From NCBI GenBank assembly GCA_900551605.1, contig URWS01000079.1, positions 1 to 6,898 of the forward strand: a stretch of DNA of 6,898 nucleotides, given 5' to 3'. Position 1 is the first letter of the stretch. Each line of letters opens with the position of its first letter. Below are positions 1 to 5,330 of this stretch, one piece after another. The notes beneath the pieces were generated by a model, which was given only the letters and a program-made list of their open reading frames with translations, searched no databases and was not told the DNA's origin. Made by a program: the position numbers and the translations under genes. The DNA is from an uncultured Collinsella sp. GTDB lineage: Bacteria; Actinomycetota; Coriobacteriia; Coriobacteriales; Coriobacteriaceae.

Positions 1-291
1 ATCCTGCGCAACCAGGCCTTCTCGACCGCGACGCTCACCACGATGGTGGTTATCGTGGCCGGCTTTGGCTGGATTGTCGAAGGTGTCATGTCCATTCTGG
101 AGTCCGAGCTTTCGTCCAACCGCGCCCTCGCCATCCTGAGCGGCGCGCTCTCCATCATCGCCGGCATGTTCGTGTTTATCTATCCGCTGTGGTCGGCCAA
201 GATGCTCGTCATCTTTAGCGGCGCCGCGCTGCTGGTGTTTGGCGTAACGCTGATTGTTCGTGCTATTCAATTTGGCAAACTGGTGCACTAG
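1..291 (+). CDS. HdeD family (DUF308) membrane protein, C-terminal part
   Basis: The frame is open from the first base of the window and ends at the TAG at 289-291, so only the last 96 residues are visible and the true start lies upstream. An internal ATG at 43 is not needed as a start. Three hydrophobic segments can be seen (around VVIVAGFGWIVEGVMSIL, then ALAILSGALSIIAGMFVF, then MLVIFSGAALLVFGVTLIV). They carry the glycine-rich G-W-x-x-x-G and L-S-G-x-x-x-I-I-A-G patterns and a Y-P-L turn typical of DUF308/HdeD repeats. HdeD of E. coli is an inner-membrane protein linked to acid resistance; the role of coriobacterial relatives is not established. The stop codon abuts the ATG of the next gene, so the two are probably cotranscribed. 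Family assignment is by pattern and is fairly secure; function is open. Confidence 0.8.
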   Translation: MLRNQAFSTATLTTMVVIVAGFGWIVEGVMSILESELSSNRALAILSGALSIIAGMFVFIYPLWSAKMLVIFSGAALLVFGVTLIVRAIQFGKLVH

Positions 292-774
292 ATGCCACGA
301 ACGCTCTTTATTGATGCAGACGCTTGCCCGGTCACGCGCGAGTCGATTGACTGCGCGCGGCGGGCAGGCGTCGCCGTTGTTATCGCCGGCAACAGCACGC
401 AAAACCTGGAACGGCATATTCGCCGCGACGACCCGCGCGATGCCGAGCACGCGCGACGCGGCTTTTGGGTCACGACGCTCGACGTGAGTGTGGGCGCCGA
501 CAGCGCCGACTTTGCCATTATCGAACGCCTGCAGACGGGCGACGTGGTCGTGACGCAGGACATTGGCTTGGCGAGCATGGTGCTCGGGCGCGATGCCGCC
601 GCTATCGGCGTGCGCGGGCGCGTCTACGACAAAGCGACCATCGACATGCAGCTGTTTATTCGCCACGAGGAAAAGAAGGTGCGCCGCGCCGGCGGACGCA
701 CTCGCGGACCGGCGGCATTTACCAGCGAAGATCGCGCCCGCTTTAAACGCAACCTCACCGAGCTGTTGCGCTAA
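292..774 (+). CDS. YaiI/YqxD family protein (DUF188, UPF0178)
   Basis: This is a complete 160-aa protein, the usual length for the family. The opening F-I-D-A-D-A-C-P-V motif (residues 6-14), the V-S-x-G-x-D-x-A-D block (about 66-74), G-D-V-V-V-T-Q-D-I-G-L-A (about 84-95) and the basic end R-H-E-E-K-K-V-R-R-x-G-x-R-T-x-G-P match the DUF188 signature. The conserved acidic residues (D8, D10, D74, D91) resemble a PIN-like nuclease centre, and the family is regarded as NYN/PIN-like, but no substrate is known. The ATG at 292 follows directly after the TAG of the HdeD-like gene with no good Shine-Dalgarno, which suggests translational coupling. The gene ends three bases before the hairpin at 777-816. 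Confidence 0.93.
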   Translation: MPRTLFIDADACPVTRESIDCARRAGVAVVIAGNSTQNLERHIRRDDPRDAEHARRGFWVTTLDVSVGADSADFAIIERLQTGDVVVTQDIGLASMVLGRDAAAIGVRGRVYDKATIDMQLFIRHEEKKVRRAGGRTRGPAAFTSEDRARFKRNLTELLR

Positions 775-776
775 CC

Positions 777-816
777 AAGGTAGATTTTTGGGACATGCCT
801 AAAAATCTACCTTTTT
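777..816 (+). terminator. Strong Rho-independent terminator after the DUF188 gene
   Basis: A perfect 13-bp inverted repeat (777-789, AAGGTAGATTTTT, with 801-813) extends by G-U, G-C and G-C pairs to about 16 bp around a five-base loop. It runs into TTTTT at 812-816. It begins just after the TAA of the DUF188 gene. The A/T-rich inner part of the stem is unusual for a simple terminator. Confidence 0.9.
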
Positions 817-855
817 GTTTTGAGCGGCGTGAGCGCTCGGAATCCATGGCTCAAC

Positions 856-927
856 AAAAAAAATGGGCTTCAAAATGCCATGCGTCGCCGCATTGCGCTG
901 GTGCCCAGCATGGCTATTTTGAAGCCC
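856..927 (-). terminator. Long hairpin terminator for the minus-strand exporter gene
   Basis: 865-883 (GGGCTTCAAAATGCCATGC) pairs with 908-927 over 19 bp with a single bulged T, leaving a loop of about 24 bases. Read on the minus strand, the stem is followed by eight T (the A run at 856-863), the layout of an intrinsic terminator for the gene ending at 943. Between this and the opposing terminator at 777-816 there is no gene. Confidence 0.87.
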
Positions 928-942
928 GTTTGTTAGGCCTAC

Positions 943-2043
943 TTAAAGCCCAAAGGCAGAAAGGATAAGACCCCAGCCCGCGCCGATAACGTACATCATA
1001 ATCAGGAACACGGCGTTTTCACGAGCGCTGCGGTTGGTGCGGAACAGGACAAGATAGCCCACGCCGGCGGAAATGAGCGTGCCGGCGAGCATCGGTGCCA
1101 GCTGCAGCGCGCCCTCCAGGTACAGCTGCGTGATGACGACACTGGCCGAGCAGTTGGGGATCAGGCCGACGAGTGCCGAGCCCAAGACGGCGAGCGTCTC
1201 GTTGCCACGCAGGAACTGCTCGATCGCGGACTCTCCGAAGGTCTCAAGCACGGCGACCAGGACCAGCGTCACCAGGAAAATAAAAACCGAAACCTGCACG
1301 GTGTGCGAGATCGCGCTGCGGATAATCGACAGGACGGGCGCACCTTCGTGGGAGCGACCGTGGTCGTGCCCATGGCCGTGGTGGTGCTCATGCTCGCCCG
1401 TGTGACCGTGGTCACGGTTGTGTCCGTGGTCGCGCTCGTGTTCATCTTCATCATCATCGCAACCGCAATGGTCGCGCTCGCACAACTCGTGGATGTGGTC
1501 GGCGCTCACGCCCGCCTCGGCCACTTCATCAATGATGTCGCCCCCGGTATGGTCGTCGTGCGCGCAGTTCACATGAGCCGGATTGGCAGCGGTCCCCAGC
1601 ACGGTACGGCGAATCGCCGCATGCGCGCGGGCATTACGACGAAGGCCGCGGATAGCCGCGTCCACGATAAAGCCCGTGACCAGCGCGATCAGCGCCTTCG
1701 AGGCGAGCAACATCGCCATGGTCTGCACGGGAACTTGCTCGGCGAGCAACAGCGGCAGCATTTCATCGGAGGTCGAAAGGAACACCGCCACCAACGTACC
1801 CAAGGTCACGACACGACCGGCGTACAGCGTGGCCGCCATTGCCGAAAAGCCGCACTGCGGCACCATGCCCAGCAACGAGCCAACCACGGGACCAGCGGCG
1901 CCGGCGCGCTTGATGGCGCCGTTAACGCGATCGCCCGCCACATGCTCGAGCGTCTCGAGAACCAGATATGTCACCAACAAGAACGGCACCAGCGAGAGCG
2001 TGTCCTTGCCGGCGTCGAGCAGAATATCAATCAGCAAATCCAT
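943..2043 (-). CDS. Putative 10-TM heavy-metal exporter (ArsP_2 / putative manganese transporter family)
   Basis: A 366-aa membrane protein built as two related halves. The first half (residues 1-135) and the second (about 240-366) each contain the same kind of motif: G-M-V-P-Q-C-G-F-S-A at 59-68 and G-L-I-P-N-C-S-A-S-V at 293-302. Each half has about four or five hydrophobic segments. The halves are joined by a long hydrophilic loop, residues 154-233, with 19 histidines between 157 and 232, many Asp/Glu, and cysteines at 160, 188, 193 and 195. This architecture fits the family annotated as 'putative 10TM heavy-metal exporter' (PF11449) or 'putative manganese transporter'. The metal is not determined by sequence; a loop so rich in His and Cys would suit Zn, Ni, Co or Mn. 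The ATG at 2041-2043 is preceded on its strand by AAAGG (2056-2060). The gene is monocistronic between its own promoter region and terminator. Confidence 0.87.
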   Translation of the reverse strand: MDLLIDILLDAGKDTLSLVPFLLVTYLVLETLEHVAGDRVNGAIKRAGAAGPVVGSLLGMVPQCGFSAMAATLYAGRVVTLGTLVAVFLSTSDEMLPLLLAEQVPVQTMAMLLASKALIALVTGFIVDAAIRGLRRNARAHAAIRRTVLGTAANPAHVNCAHDDHTGGDIIDEVAEAGVSADHIHELCERDHCGCDDDEDEHERDHGHNRDHGHTGEHEHHHGHGHDHGRSHEGAPVLSIIRSAISHTVQVSVFIFLVTLVLVAVLETFGESAIEQFLRGNETLAVLGSALVGLIPNCSASVVITQLYLEGALQLAPMLAGTLISAGVGYLVLFRTNRSARENAVFLIMMYVIGAGWGLILSAFGL

Positions 2044-2095
2044 GACGGATGGAACCTTTCGTGTCTTTCGGCAGCATTGTAAAAGTCCTAGCGGT

Positions 2096-2115
2096 CAACT
2101 AGGGTATTGTAGTTG
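2096..2115. promoter_or_regulatory. Inverted repeat CAACTA-N8-TAGTTG, candidate operator of the exporter
   Basis: A perfect 6-8-6 inverted repeat (2096-2101 and 2110-2115) overlaps the candidate -10 element of the minus-strand exporter promoter. CCTAG sits outside both arms (2087-2091 and 2117-2121). The location is what a metal-responsive repressor site would occupy. The motif does not match a Fur, DtxR or MntR consensus that I can recognise, so the regulator is unknown. Confidence 0.4.
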
Positions 2116-2133
2116 TCCTAGGCGCGATGCCAA
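2106..2133 (-). promoter_or_regulatory. Candidate promoter of the exporter gene
   Basis: Read on the minus strand, TTGGCA (2133-2128), a 16-base spacer and TACAAT (2111-2106) form a good sigma-70-type promoter. It would start transcription near 2099, leaving a leader of roughly 55 bases before the ATG at 2043. It overlaps the inverted repeat at 2096-2115. Confidence 0.45.
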
Positions 2134-2154
2134 TAGTTGCCCATGGTAAACTAT
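2133..2154. promoter_or_regulatory. 22-bp imperfect palindrome in the divergent intergenic region
   Basis: ATAGTT (2133-2138) and AACTAT (2149-2154) flank a central CCATGG, so 18 of 22 positions are symmetric. Its half-site TAGTT/AACTA is the same as in the repeat at 2096-2115, which points to one regulator binding twice between the exporter gene and the exonuclease gene. No convincing promoter for the exonuclease gene was found here. Confidence 0.35.
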
Positions 2155-2214
2155 CATCTCGCCATAACTCAGTAACCTCGAGCCGCACAACGCGGCCCGT
2201 CCAAGGAGTAGCAT

Positions 2215-3183
2215 ATGAACGTATCGCAAGCACTCGAATACGAGCGCCAGCCGTTTATCCCCATGTTTATCTACGGCGACCACGGCGCCATGGAGTCCGA
2301 GCGCCAGAAGGGCGAGGAGGCCCTCAAGGTGCTCGAGACCGAGTACTTTACCACCGAGGGCGACCCCAGCTTCGACTTTGCCACCGTGCGCGACCTGGCT
2401 GACCGCAACCGCGACCTGTGCGACCAGATTGGCGAGGCACGCCTGCGCAACGTGACGCCCGCGACGCTTTCGCGCGGCCTGTCCGATGCCGACACCTGCG
2501 CCGCCATCGGCAAGATGCAAAAGCGCACCGCCGCGTCGGTCATGCGCGAGATCCGCGGCGACCGCGACGCGCTCGGCGTGGCCTACGCCCGCAAGCCCAT
2601 CCAGGGCACCGTGCTCGGTATCGACATCGAGACCACCGGTCGTGCACCCGAGCGCGGTTATATCATCAATGTGGGCTGGGAAATCATGGAGCTCACCAGC
2701 GACGCCGTCCCGCACGACGCCGAGGCGCACTACTGTGGCCTGCCCGACATCTACCGCGGCGAGGATGTACCGCTGTCGAATATCCACCACATCACCTGGG
2801 ACGACATTGACGGCAAGAAGCCGTTCCGCGAGAACAAGGAACTGCAGAAGCAGCTGCTCAAGCTTATGAAGAAGTACCCGTACATGGCGCACAACGCCGC
2901 CTTTGAGGACAGTTGGTTCAAGATCCACCTGGACGGTTACGCCGAGGCACGCCGCGCCGGCAAGATCATCGTCATCGACTCGCGCCAGATCTGCCGCAGC
3001 CTGGATGCCGACGTCCGCTCGCTCCCCCGCGAATCCGCGCCCGCCGCGCTCGAGAACTGGGCGCGCCGCCGTGGAACCCTCGCCGCCGACGCCAACGAGC
3101 AGCACCTGGGCCTCGACGACACCGACCTCATGCTCCGCACCGTCCAAGCCGAGTTCAACCTCAAGAACCTATTCGCGAAATAA
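2215..3183 (+). CDS. DEDDh 3'-5' exonuclease domain protein
   Basis: A 322-aa protein whose C-terminal two thirds is a DnaQ/RNase T-like exonuclease. Exo I is seen as G-I-D-I-E-T-T (D137, E139). Exo II is Y-M-A-H-N-A-A-F-E-D (H226, D232). Exo III is H-L-G-L-D-D-T-D (H297, D302), the H-x4-D arrangement of the DEDDh class. Such enzymes trim DNA or RNA 3' ends using two metal ions. Residues 1-130 have no domain I can name; they are charged and probably helical. The acidic residue of Exo II follows F-E rather than directly following F, a small departure from the usual H-N-x-x-F-D. The ATG at 2215 has AAGGAG at 2203-2208. The gene stands alone, diverging from the exporter and ending before the hairpin at 3249-3284. 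Whether it proofreads, repairs or processes RNA cannot be told. Confidence 0.88.
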   Translation: MNVSQALEYERQPFIPMFIYGDHGAMESERQKGEEALKVLETEYFTTEGDPSFDFATVRDLADRNRDLCDQIGEARLRNVTPATLSRGLSDADTCAAIGKMQKRTAASVMREIRGDRDALGVAYARKPIQGTVLGIDIETTGRAPERGYIINVGWEIMELTSDAVPHDAEAHYCGLPDIYRGEDVPLSNIHHITWDDIDGKKPFRENKELQKQLLKLMKKYPYMAHNAAFEDSWFKIHLDGYAEARRAGKIIVIDSRQICRSLDADVRSLPRESAPAALENWARRRGTLAADANEQHLGLDDTDLMLRTVQAEFNLKNLFAK

Positions 3184-3248
3184 CCGATCCATCTGCGGGA
3201 GCGCCTGCCAGGCACAGCGCAATCCGTCTGGGCACACCGGCACGCAGT

Positions 3249-3284
3249 AAACTAGGGCGCAGCCTTATGGCTGCACCCTAGTTT
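3249..3284 (+). terminator. Intrinsic terminator after the exonuclease gene
   Basis: A 16-bp stem (3249-3264 with 3269-3284, one C/A mismatch) closes a TTAT loop and ends in GTTTT. The stem starts AAACTAGGG, so it has a short T run on the plus strand and, less strongly, on the minus strand. It lies about 65 bases after the exonuclease stop codon. Confidence 0.82.
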
Positions 3285-3330
3285 TCATCAAAACGAGCAA
3301 ATACGCGTGCTTCACATAGTCGGCAGGTTG

Positions 3331-3360
3331 GCCTACCTACATTTTTCGAGTTGTTCGGCC
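3331..3360 (+). repeat. Island repeat, copy A
   Basis: The copy includes the core ACCTACATTTTTCGA followed by GTTGTTCGGCC. It matches copy C at 25 of 27 positions from the shared ACC. It faces copy B about 130 bases away, so a transcript through both could pair into a long imperfect stem. Confidence 0.7.
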
Positions 3361-3374
3361 AGCTGAACCACTAG

Positions 3375-3388
3375 TCAAGGCCCCTTGA
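3375..3388. repeat. Short perfect inverted repeat TCAAGG-CC-CCTTGA
   Basis: A 6-2-6 inverted repeat lying between repeat copies A and B. It could be an operator half or part of a folded structure inside the A-B unit; nothing else in the window repeats it. Confidence 0.35.
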
Positions 3389-3493
3389 ACCGCAATCGAA
3401 GCTATAGTCGCCTTAATTTCGCATCCAAGCCCCAGAAATCTACCTGAATCAATTCGAATAGGACGTTGCGATCGCACCATTTGTATAGGATAA

Positions 3494-3524
3494 GGCCGAA
3501 TAACTCAAATTATGTTGGTGAGGC
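3494..3524 (-). repeat. Island repeat, copy B (inverted)
   Basis: Read on the minus strand it begins GCCTCACCAACATAATTT and continues GAGTTATTCGGCC. It matches copy A at 18 of 23 positions over the right part and shares the GCCT...ACC left end with a one-base gap. It is oriented towards copy A, making A-B a convergent pair. Confidence 0.6.
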
Positions 3525-3684
3525 ATCTGAGCGGTCGGTAAAAACGCTTAGAAGCTACGAATCCGCAACTAAAGTTCATCAAAAAGGGGCAGCCGGCAGA
3601 AACCTCCCCAGCCAAAGCTGCTCCCTCAATACGACAGCTCAAAACCCACCGTTCGCAGAAGATAAGCCGCGCCCCAATACCGTT

Positions 3685-3700
3685 GCCCGAAGTTTCGGGC
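3685..3700. promoter_or_regulatory. Palindrome GCCCGAA-GT-TTCGGGC upstream of the nuclease-like gene
   Basis: A perfect 7-2-7 inverted repeat 32 bases before the preferred ATG at 3733. It could be an operator for autoregulation, as expected of an antitoxin-like protein, or a leader hairpin. There is no direct evidence for either. Confidence 0.35.
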
Positions 3701-3732
3701 GTATGCGGCGTCCGCTATGCCATCATACGCGT

Positions 3733-4941
3733 ATGGGAATCATTCTGTCACATACCACGGCACGCGCTGTATACCAAACAGCCAACTCGCTCGCAAGCTA
3801 CGCGACCGGTCCCACACCTATGGAAAAGATCAGGGTGTCTACGCCGACCACGTCCGACCTGGAAGCGGCACGAGCATGGCTCAACAGAAAGAATGTCGAT
3901 TCTGAACGCGTCCATGTGCTGACGTTTTCCAATAATGCCAAAAGGCACCGCAAGGGCTGCATCTGCCACTGCACGCGCTATACGTTTGATGCAGAAAGCT
4001 ACCTAGAACTCGAGCCGAACGTCTACATCGTCGATATCAAGCTGTGCGCGTTAGAAGCAACAGCCGACCTCAACCTTTCGGAGCTCGTTGAGTATTACTT
4101 TGAAATCTGCGGCTCCTACGCGCTTGGAACGTCCGACGAAACTCAATATCGCGAGCGCCCAGCCCTAACCAGCGTTGAAGAGCTCAGAGCCTTCTTTTCA
4201 GAGGCACCGGGGTATCGTGGATCTAATAAAGCACTTAAGGCACTTTCTTATGTACACGAAGGCTGTCGCTCCCCACTCGAAACGGCGTTTGTCATGATGC
4301 TGACAATGCCCAAGTCAATGGGTGGCTTAGCCATACGCGCTATCAAAACGGATTATCCGATCCCAGTCCCCAAAAGATACGCCGCCCTAACGCGACGGAC
4401 GGTTTTCTACCTCGACGCGCTGCTCGAAAATTCGATGACCGATATCGAATACAACGGCTTTTACCACGACGAACCCGAGCAGCAATCAATTGACGAGGAG
4501 CGCCGAAACACGCTGCGAAACATGGGATATGCCGTTATCACAGTTAATCGTCATTCGTTTTTCAAGCAGTCCGCTTTTAAACGGGTCATGGAAGCGATTC
4601 GCATTCGCGAGAAGATATGGCCCGGTCGACTCCCGGATAACTTCGCCATCCTGCAAGAAACTCTTCGTCAATTTGTCTTGCGGCGCTACTTCGAATACGG
4701 TCGCCGCGTCCTGGAGACACTCAAAGAAGAAGAGGCCGCCAAGCGCGAAATTGCAAGCCAATATCCGCAAGCTGATGACCCGAGCATCAACGATGTGCCC
4801 GAACCCGACGACATGCAACACGTCGGGGCCCTTGCTGAGGAAATCAATGGGGCTTGGGAATGCGACATGTTCGCAAAAATCGATGAAAACCGCACGGAAG
4901 ACGACACGATTATTGATCTAATTGAGAATTCGCTCTTCTAA
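3733..4941 (+). CDS. Coriobacterial AbiEi-like protein with DUF559/Vsr-type endonuclease core
   Basis: The preferred start, ATG 3733, gives 402 aa beginning M-G-I-I-L-S-H-T-T-A. An N-terminal I-L-S-H-x-x-A is what I recall from a widely expanded coriobacterial family, but no good Shine-Dalgarno supports this ATG, and TTG 3466, ATG 3703 or ATG 3820 remain possible. Residues 1-135 resemble the AbiEi-like region, with an L-Y/F-E-I-C-G-S-Y-A block near 121-130. S-P-L-E-T (180-184) and G-G-L-A (197-200) follow. Then comes a restriction-like core, D-I-E-Y-N-G-F-Y-H (237-245), D254, R257, R258 and G-Y-A-V-I-T-V-N (265-272), as in DUF559/Vsr proteins, where the Glu and Asp would bind metal. The 70-residue tail is acidic. 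The gene stands alone among four repeats in AT-richer DNA with more TTA, ATA and AGA codons than its neighbours. A nuclease or defence role is inference. Confidence 0.72.
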   Translation: MGIILSHTTARAVYQTANSLASYATGPTPMEKIRVSTPTTSDLEAARAWLNRKNVDSERVHVLTFSNNAKRHRKGCICHCTRYTFDAESYLELEPNVYIVDIKLCALEATADLNLSELVEYYFEICGSYALGTSDETQYRERPALTSVEELRAFFSEAPGYRGSNKALKALSYVHEGCRSPLETAFVMMLTMPKSMGGLAIRAIKTDYPIPVPKRYAALTRRTVFYLDALLENSMTDIEYNGFYHDEPEQQSIDEERRNTLRNMGYAVITVNRHSFFKQSAFKRVMEAIRIREKIWPGRLPDNFAILQETLRQFVLRRYFEYGRRVLETLKEEEAAKREIASQYPQADDPSINDVPEPDDMQHVGALAEEINGAWECDMFAKIDENRTEDDTIIDLIENSLF

Positions 4942-4960
4942 AGGCGATTTCTGCGGATGT

Positions 4961-4990
4961 CCACCTACATTTTTCGACTTATTCGGCCAC
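4961..4990 (+). repeat. Island repeat, copy C
   Basis: Same orientation as copy A, with the identical 15-base core ACCTACATTTTTCGA, then CTTATTCGGCCA. The three differences from A nearby fall at spacings of three and nine bases. The copy starts about 20 bases after the stop codon of the nuclease-like gene, as copy A starts the other flank. Confidence 0.7.
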
Positions 4991-5014
4991 CGATGTGCCA
5001 GATTGGCTGCAGCA

Positions 5015-5122
5015 ATGCTCAATATAACTTTAAATAAAACTGATTCTGCAGGAACTCCCGTAGAGGAAGAACTGATTCTCGCGGTATTTGACACGATAAA
5101 GTACAAATATGAACAGTTCTAA
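5015..5122 (+). CDS. Possible small ORF or coding remnant, 35 aa
   Basis: From ATG 5015 to TAA 5122 the frame encodes a short acidic peptide with a plausible amphipathic helix, E-E-E-L-I-L-A-V-F-D-T-I-K. The frame is open further upstream through repeat C to about 4922. There is no ribosome binding site and no family I recognise. It may be the end of a decayed gene, or chance. It lies between repeats C and D. Confidence 0.18.
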   Translation: MLNITLNKTDSAGTPVEEELILAVFDTIKYKYEQF

Positions 5123-5152
5123 TGCTTCTCAAGGTGGCTTTCTTAGCATGCT

Positions 5153-5182
5153 AGCCGAACATCTCGAAATATGTTGGCGAGC
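5153..5182 (-). repeat. Island repeat, copy D (inverted)
   Basis: Read on the minus strand it starts GCTCGCCAACATATTTCGAG and ends ATGTTCGGCT. It matches copy A at 23 of 30 positions and shares CAACAT and GCC ends with copy B. It faces copy C about 160 bases away, so C-D repeats the convergent layout of A-B. The element also has a small internal AACAT/ATGTT symmetry. Confidence 0.6.
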
Positions 5183-5256
5183 ATTGCGTCGATGTCTCCC
5201 AACCCACAGAAAATCGCAGAGGCGGCAAGCAGTCATTGAAATTAACGCAAATTGTA

Positions 5257-5284
5257 TTGACATATGAACATACACTCATATAAT
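5257..5284 (+). promoter_or_regulatory. Consensus sigma-70 promoter of the metal-efflux cassette
   Basis: TTGACA (5257-5262), a 16-base spacer and TATAAT (5279-5284) are both perfect consensus boxes. The start of transcription would be near 5291. Operator O1 fills the spacer and reaches into the -10 box, so such a strong promoter would be kept shut by the bound repressor and released by metal. Confidence 0.9.
5262..5281. promoter_or_regulatory. SmtB/CzrA-type operator O1
   Basis: ATATGA (5262-5267), eight bases, TCATAT (5276-5281). The sequence ATATGAACA-N5-TCATAT is the known style of site bound by zinc-sensing ArsR-family repressors. It covers the promoter spacer and four bases of the -10 box. 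Confidence 0.85.
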
Positions 5285-5296
5285 CGAAAGCAAGTT

Positions 5297-5316
5297 ATAT
5301 GAGCGCATGTTCATAT
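5297..5316. promoter_or_regulatory. SmtB/CzrA-type operator O2
   Basis: A second site in the opposite orientation, ATATGA (5297-5302), eight bases, TCATAT (5311-5316). Its reverse complement matches O1 at 18 of 20 positions. It lies just downstream of the predicted transcription start and ends one base before the AAAGGA ribosome binding site region. Confidence 0.83.
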
Positions 5317-5330
5317 GAAAGGATATTGCA

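Larger units (their letters stand above)
3285..3732. other. Gene-poor AT-rich stretch upstream of the AbiEi/DUF559-like gene
   Basis: About 450 bases without a convincing gene. It holds repeat copies A (3331-3360) and B (3494-3524), a perfect TCAAGG-CC-CCTTGA inverted repeat (3375-3388) and a GCCCGAA-GT-TTCGGGC palindrome (3685-3700). The downstream reading frame stays open back through this region to a TTG at 3466. The extra 89 residues it would add are low in hydrophobic residues, contain repeat copy B read in reverse, and look non-coding. No promoter with proper -35/-10 spacing was found. Confidence 0.5.
4942..5256. other. Gene-poor stretch between the nuclease-like gene and the metal cassette
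   Basis: About 315 AT-rich bases. It contains repeat copies C and D and a possible 35-codon coding remnant. No terminator with a T run is visible after the gene ending at 4941; the C-D pair may provide the only substantial fold-back. GC content visibly rises again at the sensor gene. Confidence 0.5.

Noticed and set aside
1303..2082. 259-aa open frame on the plus strand opposite the exporter gene
   Set aside because: The minus-strand protein has clear membrane and metal-binding features with its own terminator; the plus-strand reading is a mirror of it, including the His-rich loop read as valine runs.
2076..2098. TTGACC and TACAAT as an exporter promoter
   Set aside because: The spacing is only 11 bases, too short for sigma-70; the TTGGCA/TACAAT pair further upstream has 16.
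2044..2100. A metal riboswitch in the exporter leader
   Set aside because: The predicted leader of about 55 bases is too short, and no yybP-ykoY or other riboswitch core motif is visible.
2095..3147. 350-aa open frame on the minus strand opposite the exonuclease gene
   Set aside because: It is antisense to a protein with intact catalytic motifs, reads as low-complexity Val/Ala/Gly/Leu typical of the complement of GC-rich genes, and has no ribosome binding site or family resemblance.
3385..3408. TTGAAC and TATAGT as a promoter for the island gene
   Set aside because: The spacer is 12 bases, and the site is more than 300 bases upstream of the preferred start.
3466..3732. N-terminal extension of the nuclease-like gene from TTG 3466
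   Set aside because: No ribosome binding site, non-protein-like composition, and it contains repeat B and the 3685-3700 palindrome; the I-L-S-H-T-T-A start at 3733 fits the family as I recall it.
3331..5182. Repeats A-D as a CRISPR array
   Set aside because: Only four copies, in alternating orientation, with unequal large gaps and a gene in the middle; no cas genes.
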